Source: Dinoroseobacter shibae DFL 12 = DSM 16493 | Lineage (GTDB): Bacteria > Pseudomonadota > Alphaproteobacteria > Rhodobacterales > Rhodobacteraceae | Direction of reading: 5' to 3' | Assembly: GCF_000018145.1 (NCBI RefSeq) | Contig: NC_009952.1 | Coordinates: 439,501-503,500, forward strand | DNA: 64,000 nucleotides | Shown here: piece by piece, positions 33,169-41,203 of the stretch | How the letters are laid out: the number at the start of each line of letters is the position of its first letter | How positions within the stretch are numbered: position 1 is the first letter of the stretch | Translations under genes and position numbers: made by a program | The notes under the pieces: generated by a model | What the model was told of the DNA's origin: nothing | Database searches by the model: none | What the model saw: the letters and a program-made list of their open reading frames with translations, nothing else

Positions 33169-33518
33169 CTTGCACCTCCTGTGCTTTTGTTGGACGACAA
33201 CCAGTCCTTGAGCAGGCTGGCGAATGTGCCGAAGTAGAAACCGATGATGATCCCGCCCCAGTTAACCAGCTGCTCCGGCGCGTTCTGATCGCTGTAGAAG
33301 GGCAGCAGCGCGGTTATGAAGATGATGCCGATCGCGATAGTCGAGGCCACGAGCGTCGCCGTGATCACCACGAAACGGCGCAGAAACCGGTCTTCGCTTT
33401 CTTCTTGCCCGGGCGGCGGGTCTGCAGTCGGGGACGGGACCGGGTCGATCGGGCTTTGTTCCACCGGTGTGGCGGGGCGCTTAGATGTCGACTGGGGTGG
33501 GGGCGTGTCTTCGGGCAT
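33165..33518 (-). CDS. Small membrane protein with proline-rich N-terminus
   Basis: 117 aa from the ATG complement at 33516-33518; a TTG eight codons upstream is less likely, as GGAAGGA fits the ATG. Residues 1-45 are Pro/Ser/Glu-rich and disordered, followed by 'EDRFLRRF' and two hydrophobic segments (about 48-72 and 85-105, the second with 'VNWGGIIIGFYFGTFASLL'). The topology is two membrane helices with a cytosolic N-terminus, by the positive-inside rule. It lies in the four-gene minus-strand operon; no family is recognised. Confidence 0.75.
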   Translation of the reverse strand: MPEDTPPPQSTSKRPATPVEQSPIDPVPSPTADPPPGQEESEDRFLRRFVVITATLVASTIAIGIIFITALLPFYSDQNAPEQLVNWGGIIIGFYFGTFASLLKDWLSSNKSTGGAR

Positions 33519-33538
33519 GGGGCTATCCTTCCCTGTGT

Positions 33539-34789
33539 TCAATTGGTGACGACCGGCTGGTTGAGAATGTCCTCAGCCAGACGTACAGTGCGCGACAGCC
33601 CCGGAGAGGCGCTCACGACCGGCTCCATCGGCCCCGAGCGCGCGGCATCGAAAAAGCCCTGCCAATAAGCGCGCATCTCCGTATTCGCGGCCATGCGGGC
33701 GACAAAGGCGCCATCGGTGATGTCCCGCCCGGTCCCATATTCCGACAGGTCTTCCACCTTGACCCTGTAATCAGCGAGGAAGGTCTTCTTGCGCCGGTTT
33801 GGAAAGGACATGCCCTGGCTCTCGAACTCTTCCAGAAGCGCGATGAAATCCCCGATCACGGTAAAGCAATCCTCGGGCAGACCCAGCGCGCACTCCAGCT
33901 TGTAGTATTCCTGAAATGCACTGGCCACGGCGAAACGGTCCAACTCGGCAGCATGGGAAAACGCCAGTTCGACCGTGGCGTCGAAGAACTGCTGTGCCAG
34001 CTGATAATAGGTCAGATTGGGCAGAACCGGTTGCTTGGGTTCCGGGGCCCGCGTTAGCCAGAATCCCAGTCCGAAGAGCACATCGAACTGCGCCGCTGTC
34101 TCCAGCTCGGCAAACCGGGTGAAGCCGCGCCCGCCGACCATGCGCGTCGCCGCCAGACGTTGCAGGTCACCCACCAGGTCCGGCGGCAAACGCCCGTTGT
34201 CCCGGATCAGCTTGGACACCATCTGCACCAGAAGCTGGAAGTCCTCCGGGTCGGCTCGATCCGCCAGTAGGCTGCCGAGCACATTCAGCGTGTCACTGGC
34301 CTCGGATTCCGTGAAGCTGTTGCTATCCAGAAAGTCGAGAACTTCCTGCCGCCGCTCCCCATCATTGAAATACCGCCGCTCGATATACAGCGTGCCAACA
34401 GGCCAATCGCCGTCATGGCGATGGAAGTCATAAATCGGCGTTTCCAGAAAGTAACCTTCATGGAAAACCTTCAGGTAGACTTTCGCGGGAGCATAGATGT
34501 CGTCCAGCAGCATTGTCGAGAAATCGAAGAATTCCTCTTCCACCTTCTCGATCTTTTTGTGGTCCAGATCCACCATGTAAAGTCGCGTATCGAGGTCGAA
34601 ATGCCGACCCTCGAAATTGATGATTCGGCGCAACTCCTCCGCGTCTTGCCAGGGAATGGGAATCGTCTCTCCGGCCGCATTGCGGACGAAAATCGTGCCT
34701 TTGATGCGGGACTTGTTGAACGCCTGCGCATCGAAACTGCTCGTAACGATTGAAATGCAGAGCGCGGAAATCACTACGAAAACGCGCAT
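33539..34789 (-). CDS. Large exported protein of unknown function
   Basis: 416 aa with a signal peptide (MRVFVVISALCISIVTSSFDAQA). The mature protein is mostly alpha-helical with acidic patches ('KIEKVEEEFFDFSTMLLDDIY') and an early 'YLKVFHEGYFLETPIYDFHRHDGDWPVGTLYIERRYF' (in parts) region rich in aromatics. Two cysteines (CALGLPEDC) may pair. It is the first gene of the minus-strand operon that continues into the membrane protein, the 39-residue peptide and the TPR protein. No homologous family was recognised. Confidence 0.8.
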   Translation of the reverse strand: MRVFVVISALCISIVTSSFDAQAFNKSRIKGTIFVRNAAGETIPIPWQDAEELRRIINFEGRHFDLDTRLYMVDLDHKKIEKVEEEFFDFSTMLLDDIYAPAKVYLKVFHEGYFLETPIYDFHRHDGDWPVGTLYIERRYFNDGERRQEVLDFLDSNSFTESEASDTLNVLGSLLADRADPEDFQLLVQMVSKLIRDNGRLPPDLVGDLQRLAATRMVGGRGFTRFAELETAAQFDVLFGLGFWLTRAPEPKQPVLPNLTYYQLAQQFFDATVELAFSHAAELDRFAVASAFQEYYKLECALGLPEDCFTVIGDFIALLEEFESQGMSFPNRRKKTFLADYRVKVEDLSEYGTGRDITDGAFVARMAANTEMRAYWQGFFDAARSGPMEPVVSASPGLSRTVRLAEDILNQPVVTN

Positions 34790-35099
34790 GGGGCCCCCTG
34801 AAAAATTGTGCTGTCAAAATCGAACTCGAATAAATACGATGATCCTACCGGATTTTATGGATTGTTTCAAGTATGGCCGCCGATTGCAGGGGCTATGGCG
34901 CTGCAAATAGGCCTTTTCCCGCCCCGCGCCGGTCTAATCTTGCGGCCGCGGGGGGCCTGCTCGGCGCATGACACACGACGGGGGGGCAGGGTCGTCGGTC
35001 AAGCCATGGTGATCATGGTGATCGGTTTACCCACTGTGCTTGCCGTGTAAGTCCTTGGGCTTCTGGTTGCGACTGTGTTGATGAGCGCCTTTGCCTCGC
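34790..35099. other. Promoter-bearing intergenic region
   Basis: AT-rich sequence at 34800-34885, unlike the surrounding DNA, lies directly upstream of the minus-strand operon and probably carries its promoter. A 9-base tandem repeat (ATGGTGATC twice) is at about 35005-35022. No gene is supported here. Confidence 0.4.
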
Positions 35100-35550
35100 T
35101 GAGCTAGATCCATCTTGGTCGCACCCTGCTGCGACGGTCGCGCCTCCGGACACGCGCAGGAACGTGGTGCCGTCGGACTTGGTCACGGTGCCGCCGCTGC
35201 TACCATCCATGTCAAAGCTGCCGCTGTGACCTCGATCACAGCTAAAATGCCGTCGTCCAGATCGAGCGTGCCGCCCGCCACATGGGCTCACCTGTAAGCG
35301 CCCCTCTATCGACCACGACTGTGCCGCCATTGACTGCAGTGGTGCCACTGACCGTTGGCGTCATAATGTTGCCGTTTTTGACCAGCGCTGTCGCGACTCC
35401 GGCCCCAGACATGGTCTTGGTGCTCGCATTGGTAATCGTGCCCACCCTGCGCTTGATCGAGTCGTAGGTCTCAGTGGCCACACATTGATACCGATCACGT
35501 CGACATTACCACTGTTCAAGACCACCTGACCGCCATTTTGCGGGCTCACT
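35100..35550 (-). pseudogene. Decayed adhesin/autotransporter-like repeat region
   Basis: Three minus-strand frames in succession give Gly/Thr/Asn/Val-rich beta-helix-like repeats: 'NGGQVVLNSGNVDVIGINV' (about 35545-35480), 'VGTITNASTKTMSGAGVATA' with 'VSGTTAVNGGTVVVDRGALT' (about 35445-35285), and 'GSFDMDGSSGGTVTKSDGTTF' (about 35220-35150). Frame changes and stops separate them, so the gene is dead. The repeats resemble passenger domains of large secreted adhesins. The rest of the gene is missing on both sides. Confidence 0.55.
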
Positions 35551-35998
35551 TCTGACTGTGGGTCGGCTTTGCGATGCGGCGTGGAGACCCCGCATCCGCC
35601 TGCCGCGCCTTTTTAATCAGCACCGGCGCGCCAGCGCGTCCCACGGCCTGGCGGTACCTGCCGCCGTGCAACAGCGTCTGCAAAGCTAATCGGGTAGCGT
35701 GTCCTTCGCCCGGGACGGGGCGTCCATCGCGATCGCCTCGCCACTTGGGAGACTTCGCGGGACAACGGGCCTCGGCGACGTGCCTCTGCAGAACCTGACC
35801 GCGCTCTTGAGGACGCGCCGTCTGCCTCGGACATGCGACAGCTACCGGATTTCGATTGGGCGGGCCCGTTGCTCGATTGTTGCCCCAACACCGGTCATAA
35901 CAAAACCTGAGTGAATTTATCAGGATTAAGGATCACCCAAGCGGCCCCCTTTAATCGATGTAACAGATATCAACTGAACAAGCGGCGCGCGAACGATC
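35551..35998. other. Intergenic DNA without recognisable genes
   Basis: About 450 bp of short frames on both strands without conserved motifs. It probably holds further debris of the accessory region and, at its right end, the promoter of the DUF454 gene at 35999 (AT-rich from 35895). Confidence 0.4.
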
Positions 35999-36496
35999 AT
36001 GATACGGACCCGACTTGCCCTTGCGACCGCGCGCCAGCCCCTGTGGGTCGCGGCGGGTGTCATCGCCGTAATGGTCGGGTCGGTGGGCGCGGTCTTGCCA
36101 GTCCTGCCGACCACGCCCTTCGTCATCCTGGGCGCTGTCTGTCTGGGACGGGGATCACCGCGCCTTGCGCAGCGGCTGGAGCGGCACCGTGTGTTCGGCC
36201 CCGCGATCGCCGATTGGCGCGCCCATGGCGCCATCGCGCCGCGCGGCAAGGCTGTCGCCCATCTGATGATGGGCGCGGCGCTGATCGTCAGCCTGCTCGC
36301 GGGTGTGCCGGGGCTGGTCCTCGCGCTCCAGGCAATCTGCTTACTTGCCGCAAGCTTCTATATCCTCAGCCGCCCGAATGGGGGCCGAGACCTTCGAGAG
36401 CCAGGCGCCTTCGCAGCCCCAGCCAGATCCCCGCGCCCCTGTGGCGCTCGCCAATCTGGAGACTCTCCATGGACCACCCCTTCGCTCTGGCACTGA
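35999..36496 (+). CDS. DUF454 (YbaN-like) membrane protein
   Basis: 165 aa. The DUF454 core is clear: 'VAAGVIAVMVGSVGAVLPVLPTTPFVILGAVCLGRGSPRL' (in parts, about 17-56), the 'LERHRVFGPAIADWRAHGAI' stretch, and C-terminal hydrophobic segments. It is about 40 residues longer than usual members because of a Pro/Arg-rich tail after 'FYILSRPNG', which may be a frameshift artefact or a new tail. Function is unknown; similar proteins often neighbour haem or iron genes. It precedes the ABC transporter operon. Confidence 0.85.
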   Translation: MIRTRLALATARQPLWVAAGVIAVMVGSVGAVLPVLPTTPFVILGAVCLGRGSPRLAQRLERHRVFGPAIADWRAHGAIAPRGKAVAHLMMGAALIVSLLAGVPGLVLALQAICLLAASFYILSRPNGGRDLREPGAFAAPARSPRPCGARQSGDSPWTTPSLWH

Positions 36497-36638
36497 GACC
36501 GGCGCCCGCCATCCTCGCCGCAGAGGTCCGGTCACGCGCCATCCCGCCCTCCCTCTCAGCTGCCAAGGCCCGGCGCGGCGCCTGTTCCACCTATGTCGAC
36601 ACCGAAACCTCGGTTTCAGGCCTTCAGGAGCACTTGCA

Positions 36639-37622
36639 ATGACTTTTCTTTCCCGCCGATCCACTCTCGCCCTGCTGGGCACGGCCGCTGGCGCCCTCGC
36701 CCTGCCCCGCAGCGCCGCGGCACAGCCGATCCCACGGCTGGCGCTCTACGGGCCGCCGGCCGGCCCCTCGATCACCTTGGCCCATGCGGTCAAGACCGGA
36801 ATGCTGTCCGACATCGCCGAGGAGACGCTCTTTACCCCATGGCGCAGCCCCGACGAGTTACGGGCGGGGCTGACTTCGGGCGAAATCCTTGTGTCCGTGG
36901 TGCCGATTCAAGCGGCCGCGAACTTCTACAATCGCGGCTTCCCGATCAGGCTGGAAAACGCGATGACCAATGGCCTGCTCTACATCATCGCCGAGGAAAC
37001 AGGGATCGCGACGATCCCCGATCTCGCGGGTCGTCACATCGCGGTGCCGTTCCGCGGCGATACCCCGGAGATCATTTTCAGCCAACTCCTCGACCATCAT
37101 GGGATGCGTGCCGAAGATCTGAAAATCACCTATGCGGGCACGCCCACCGAAGCCATGCAATTGATGCTGGCGGGCCAGGTCGATGCCGCCCTTACCGCCG
37201 AGCCCTCGACCACCGCGGCGGTGCTGCGCGGGCGCGAGGCGGGCAAGCAGATCCGTCGCGCGATCAACCTGCAGGCCGTCTGGGGCGAGATGACCGGGGC
37301 CGCGCCGGTGCTGCCGCAGGCGGGGCTGGCACTGACGCCAACCTTCCTCGACACTTACGGTGACGCGGTTCCCGCCCTTCTGGCTGCGCTTGAACAGGCG
37401 ACCGCCGACGTTCTGGCCAACCCCGAGGCAGCCGCGGCCCATGCCACCGAGGCGCTCGGCCTGCCCGCACCGCTTCTGGCGGCCTCGATCCCCAATTCGA
37501 ACCTGGTCGCCCGTCCGGCCAACGAAGCGCGGGCCGACATCGAACGCCTGCTGGCGGCAATGGCGGGCCCGGATCTCGCTCGCATCGGCGGTGCGATGCC
37601 GGACGACGCCTTCTATCTGTAA
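36639..37622 (+). CDS. Nitrate/sulfonate/taurine-type ABC substrate-binding protein
   Basis: 327 aa from the ATG at 36639. The N-terminus has a twin-arginine-like signal (SRRSTLALLGTAAGALALP). The NrtA/SsuA/TauA fold is shown by 'VSVVPIQAAANFYNRGFPIRLEN', 'LAGRHIAVPFRGDTPEIIFSQLL' (split) and 'GQVDAALTAEPSTTAAVLRG'. The substrate is unclear; members of this group bind nitrate, sulfonates, aromatic acids or riboflavin-like compounds. It is followed by its permease and ATPase in a standard order. Confidence 0.9.
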   Translation: MTFLSRRSTLALLGTAAGALALPRSAAAQPIPRLALYGPPAGPSITLAHAVKTGMLSDIAEETLFTPWRSPDELRAGLTSGEILVSVVPIQAAANFYNRGFPIRLENAMTNGLLYIIAEETGIATIPDLAGRHIAVPFRGDTPEIIFSQLLDHHGMRAEDLKITYAGTPTEAMQLMLAGQVDAALTAEPSTTAAVLRGREAGKQIRRAINLQAVWGEMTGAAPVLPQAGLALTPTFLDTYGDAVPALLAALEQATADVLANPEAAAAHATEALGLPAPLLAASIPNSNLVARPANEARADIERLLAAMAGPDLARIGGAMPDDAFYL

Positions 37623-37680
37623 CCTCTCGCGCGGGACGGCCCCCAGTCGTCCCGCCCCCTCTTCTCAGGCAGGCCCGGTC

Positions 37681-38505
37681 ATGTCTCATCTCCTCCTGAT
37701 TTCCTTGGTGACGCGCGTCGGTCGCGTCGGGGCCTTTCTGTGGTCGGGCTGGGCCGGGCTGGCGGCCCTGGCTCTGCTCTTTGCGGTCTGGCAAGCCGGG
37801 CATGAGGCCTACGGGCCTTTCATTCTGACATCACCGCTCGACACCATGCAGACGGTCGCATCCCTCGCGGGCGACCCCGCAGCCTGGAAAATCGCCGCCC
37901 TGACGCTCCAGCGGGCTGTCAGCGGCTTCTTTCTGGTCGCCGCGGTCGGCACCGCGCTCGGCGTGGCAGCGGGCTATTTCCCGGCGGTCCTGCGTTTGGT
38001 CACACCCCTTGTCACGGTCCTGCTCGGTGTGCCGCCGATTGCCTGGATCGTGCTGGCGATGATCTGGTTCGGTGGCTCCGACGCGACGGTGCGCACGGTA
38101 ATCCTGATCTCCGCCCTGCCGGTGGTCTTCATGGGTGCGGCGCGGGGTATCACGACCCGGGATCGGCTGCTCGACCGAATGGCCTCGGTCTTCGGCGCCG
38201 GGCCGGTGCGGCGGTTCATGACCATCGGCCTGCGGCAGACCACCACAACCCTTTTTCCCGCCCTCGCCCTCGCCCTCGGCACCGCCTTCAAGGTGGCGGT
38301 GATGGCCGAATTGCTGGCCAATGCGGGTGGCATCGGTGGGGCCCTCGCGGATGCCCGCATCAACCTCGATATCGGACTGGCCCTCGCCTGGGTGTTGATC
38401 GCCGTCGCTCTGCTGATCGTGGTGGAATACACGCTGGTCCAACCCGTCAAAGCCGAGATCGACCGCTGGCGGCACGCAGCCCAACCCTGGGGAGTGAAGC
38501 GATGA
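37681..38505 (+). CDS. ABC transporter permease (nitrate/sulfonate type)
   Basis: 274 aa from the ATG at 37681. Six hydrophobic segments and the cytoplasmic EAA-like loop ('RMASVFGAGPVRRFMTIGLRQ') mark it as a SsuC/TauC/NrtB-type permease. A long in-frame extension upstream overlaps the binding-protein gene and is not used. The stop overlaps the ATPase start (ATGA). It should form a homodimer channel with the ATPase at 38502. Confidence 0.92.
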   Translation: MSHLLLISLVTRVGRVGAFLWSGWAGLAALALLFAVWQAGHEAYGPFILTSPLDTMQTVASLAGDPAAWKIAALTLQRAVSGFFLVAAVGTALGVAAGYFPAVLRLVTPLVTVLLGVPPIAWIVLAMIWFGGSDATVRTVILISALPVVFMGAARGITTRDRLLDRMASVFGAGPVRRFMTIGLRQTTTTLFPALALALGTAFKVAVMAELLANAGGIGGALADARINLDIGLALAWVLIAVALLIVVEYTLVQPVKAEIDRWRHAAQPWGVKR

Positions 38506-39251
38506 CCACCCTGCAGCTCTCGGGCATTGGCCACGCCTTTCTGGGCCGTACCGTACTCGACACGATCGACCTGAGCGTGGCTCAAGGCGAGATCGTCGCT
38601 CTCGTCGGACCCTCCGGCTGTGGCAAATCCACCCTCGCCCATATCGCCGCCGGGTTGATCGAGGCCAGGGCCGGTCGGATCTCCCACGGTTACACGCGCC
38701 ATGCGATGATCTTTCAGGACCCCGCCCTGATTCCCTGGGCCACGGCGGCGGGCAACATCGACTACGTGCTGCGGATGGCGCGGGTACCACGTGCTGCGCG
38801 CCCGACGCGCATCGCGCAGGCCGCCGCGCAGGTCGCGCTCCTGGCGGAGGACCTGAACAAATACCCGGTGGAGTTGTCCGGCGGCATGCGGCAGCGTGTG
38901 GCCATCGCCCGCGCCCTCGCTATCCGGCCCGATTTCATCTATTTCGACGAACCCTTCACCGCGCTCGACGTGGCACTGAGGCGCCGCATGCAGGATCTGG
39001 TCATCGCGACCTGCGCCGGAGGCCACCTGTCGGGTCTGTTCATCACCCATGACCTGTCCGAAGCTGCCCGGATCGCCCATCGCATCGCCGTGTTGGATAC
39101 ACATGGGCGCGGGATCCTCGGCCACCGGCCCCTTATCGGAAACCCGTGCGACCGGAGCGACGACGCGGTCTTCGACTGGGTCCAGACAGCCACCCACACG
39201 GATCCGATCTTCCGACACATCCACGATGTCGATGAAAGGCAGGTCGCATGA
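38502..39251 (+). CDS. ABC transporter ATP-binding protein (nitrate/sulfonate type)
   Basis: 249 aa. Walker A is G36-PSGCGKS-T44; the signature is 'LSGGMRQRVAIARAL'; Walker B is 'FIYFDEPFTALD'; the switch His is in 'LFITHDLSEAARIA'. It couples ATP hydrolysis to the permease at 37681. The C-terminal 'IFRHIHDVDERQVA' overlaps the NnrS gene (ATGA). Complete and apparently functional. Confidence 0.93.
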   Translation: MTTLQLSGIGHAFLGRTVLDTIDLSVAQGEIVALVGPSGCGKSTLAHIAAGLIEARAGRISHGYTRHAMIFQDPALIPWATAAGNIDYVLRMARVPRAARPTRIAQAAAQVALLAEDLNKYPVELSGGMRQRVAIARALAIRPDFIYFDEPFTALDVALRRRMQDLVIATCAGGHLSGLFITHDLSEAARIAHRIAVLDTHGRGILGHRPLIGNPCDRSDDAVFDWVQTATHTDPIFRHIHDVDERQVA

Positions 39252-40528
39252 GTTGCGGCCCCGCCACCGGGCGCAGCCGACCCCTGCCCCGGGGTCCGCT
39301 CGCCACCCTCGGCGATGAGGGGTTTCGCCTGTTCTTTCTGCTGGGGGCGCTCTACGCGGCGCAGTTCCCCGCGCTCTGGGTCCTCGCATGGGGATTGGAT
39401 CTGCCGATGGCGCAGGACGTGCCCCCGGCCCTCTGGCACGCCCATGAAATGCTGATCGGGGCGTTCGGCGCCGCATTGATCGGCTTCGTCACCACCGCCG
39501 CGCCGGAATGGACCGATACCGAGCCGCCACGGGGTCGCCCGCTCTGGGCGCTGGCGGGGCTCTGGGCGGTCGGGCGCACCGTTGGACTTTTCGGCTGGGA
39601 TGCGTTCGGGGCCGTCGGCGCACTGGCGGATCTCGGCTGGATGTGCGCGCTGACCGTTTGGCTGGGGGTCCTGTCGATCCGCCGACGCACCGACCGGCTG
39701 GTCGCCTTCATCGCCTGGCTGGCGATCCTCACGGTCTGTACGGCCGTGGGCCACTTCGGCTTTGCCACCGGAAATCTCACTCTGGCAACCCAGAGCATTC
39801 ACCTCGCCGGGTTCGCCCTTCTGGGGCTTCTGGGCCTCGCCTTGTCGCGGATTACCGCGCCAGTGACGAACCTCGTGCTCGATCCGACCGAGCGAACCTC
39901 GCCCTTCCGGCCCCATCCCGGTCGATTGCATCTTGCGCCCGGCCTAGTCCTCGTGGTGATGGCGGGCGACCTGCTCGGTGTCAGTCCCGCAGTCTCCGCC
40001 TGGCTATTGGTCGCCGCCGGGGCAGCGTTCATGGACCGCGTCGGCGAAGCTTTCATCGGGCGCGAGATTGCCATGGCCGAGATTCTCTTGCTTGCAGGCT
40101 CCAGCGCGCTGGCGGGACTCGGCCTCATCCTCGCGGGGGCTGCGCGTCTCGGGGCACCCTGGCCGGAGGTCACGGGGTTGCACATCGCCTTCATGGGCGG
40201 TCTCGGGCTTGGCGTCTATGCGGTCTACTGCATCGCGGGCCTTCTGCACACGGGCCGGCCGCTCGGCCTGTCGCGCGCTGCCCGGCTCGGCGCCGGGATG
40301 CTGGTCGCATCCGTCATGCTCCGTGTGGCGCCTGATCTCGGCCTGTCCCTGCCCCTTCCTGCGCCCGCGCTTGCCTCCGGGACCTGGACGGCTGCCTTCC
40401 TGCTGTGGGCGATAGCCTACTGGCCCGCCCTGTCCCGCGTCGCCCTGCCGGAAGGTCCGCCGGACCGGGCCGCGTCGAAACCTCACCTGCCCGCCGCACC
40501 CGTCCGGTTCCCCGAGGCGGCGGAATAG
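39248..40528 (+). CDS. nnrS: NnrS family membrane protein
   Basis: 426 aa with about 12 hydrophobic segments. The NnrS signature is near the start ('EGFRLFFLLGALYAA', then 'ALWHAHEMLIGAFGAALIGFV') with the conserved His pair in 'WHAHEM', and 'HIAFMGGLGLGVYAV' later. NnrS is a haem- and copper-containing protein linked to nitric-oxide resistance. Here it ends the ABC operon rather than lying in a denitrification cluster. The first 15 residues are Arg/Pro-rich. Confidence 0.9.
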   Translation: MSCGPATGRSRPLPRGPLATLGDEGFRLFFLLGALYAAQFPALWVLAWGLDLPMAQDVPPALWHAHEMLIGAFGAALIGFVTTAAPEWTDTEPPRGRPLWALAGLWAVGRTVGLFGWDAFGAVGALADLGWMCALTVWLGVLSIRRRTDRLVAFIAWLAILTVCTAVGHFGFATGNLTLATQSIHLAGFALLGLLGLALSRITAPVTNLVLDPTERTSPFRPHPGRLHLAPGLVLVVMAGDLLGVSPAVSAWLLVAAGAAFMDRVGEAFIGREIAMAEILLLAGSSALAGLGLILAGAARLGAPWPEVTGLHIAFMGGLGLGVYAVYCIAGLLHTGRPLGLSRAARLGAGMLVASVMLRVAPDLGLSLPLPAPALASGTWTAAFLLWAIAYWPALSRVALPEGPPDRAASKPHLPAAPVRFPEAAE

Positions 40529-40586
40529 GATTCCTCATCGCGCCACCTGACCGGCAGCCGCAACTCCAACCGAAAGACTGGAAAAG

Positions 40587-40977
40587 ATGCTGCTTCTACG
40601 ACCCCTGACCGCGACGGTTGTCGAGGCGCTGATGCCAACCCTCGCCCTCGGCCAATCCGCCACCCCGGGCACCACCATCGAACTGGAACCGATCGTCATC
40701 GACGGCACCAGTGGCGCTCTGGCCACCGCCGAAGAGCGGCAGCGCGACACCCCGGGCGGCACGGACCTGCTGCGCGCAGAGACTTACCGCGACAAGGCGA
40801 CCGTCACCTTGTCGGACGTGCTCGATGGTGCGCCGGGCGTGGTGGTGCAGGATTTCTTCGGCGGGTTCGATCAGCCCGCGTCCAGAAGCGCGCCTCGGCC
40901 CCGCGACAGAATCCTGTCGAGGTGGCGTTCTGTTCCTGCAGGATGGTCTGCCGCTGAACGGAGCTGTCGCTTCCTAG
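40587..40977 (+). pseudogene. TonB-dependent receptor remnant, frameshifted and truncated
   Basis: The first ~95 residues keep a signal-like start, a 'TIELEPIVIDG' TonB-box-like segment and the plug sequence 'TLSDVLDGAPGVVVQDFFGG'. The frame then shifts after FDQP ('RVQKRASAPRQNPVE') and shifts again ('RGGVLFLQDGLPLNGAVAS'), ending at TAG 40975-40977. Both shifts are explained by single-base losses relative to the usual 'RGSGLQQNPVERGVLFLQDGLPLN' pattern. The ~550-residue barrel is absent. It was probably the outer-membrane receptor of the adjoining ABC system. Confidence 0.85.
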
Positions 40978-41203
40978 GGGTAGGACCGATTGATTAGGCC
41001 CTAACCTTCCATTCCACCGCTCGTTGCTCGCCCTTGAACCACAAGTGCTGCCGCTGAACAATGGGTCCTGACGCTACTCCTGGCTCCCCGTTTTCCAACC
41101 GGAGCAGTGGCACCATGCAAGAGGAGCGCTTCGAAGAAAAAAGCAGTGCGCCTACAGGAGGCGTATACATCAATACCGGGGGGCCGCTGATCGCGCCACT
41201 CAG

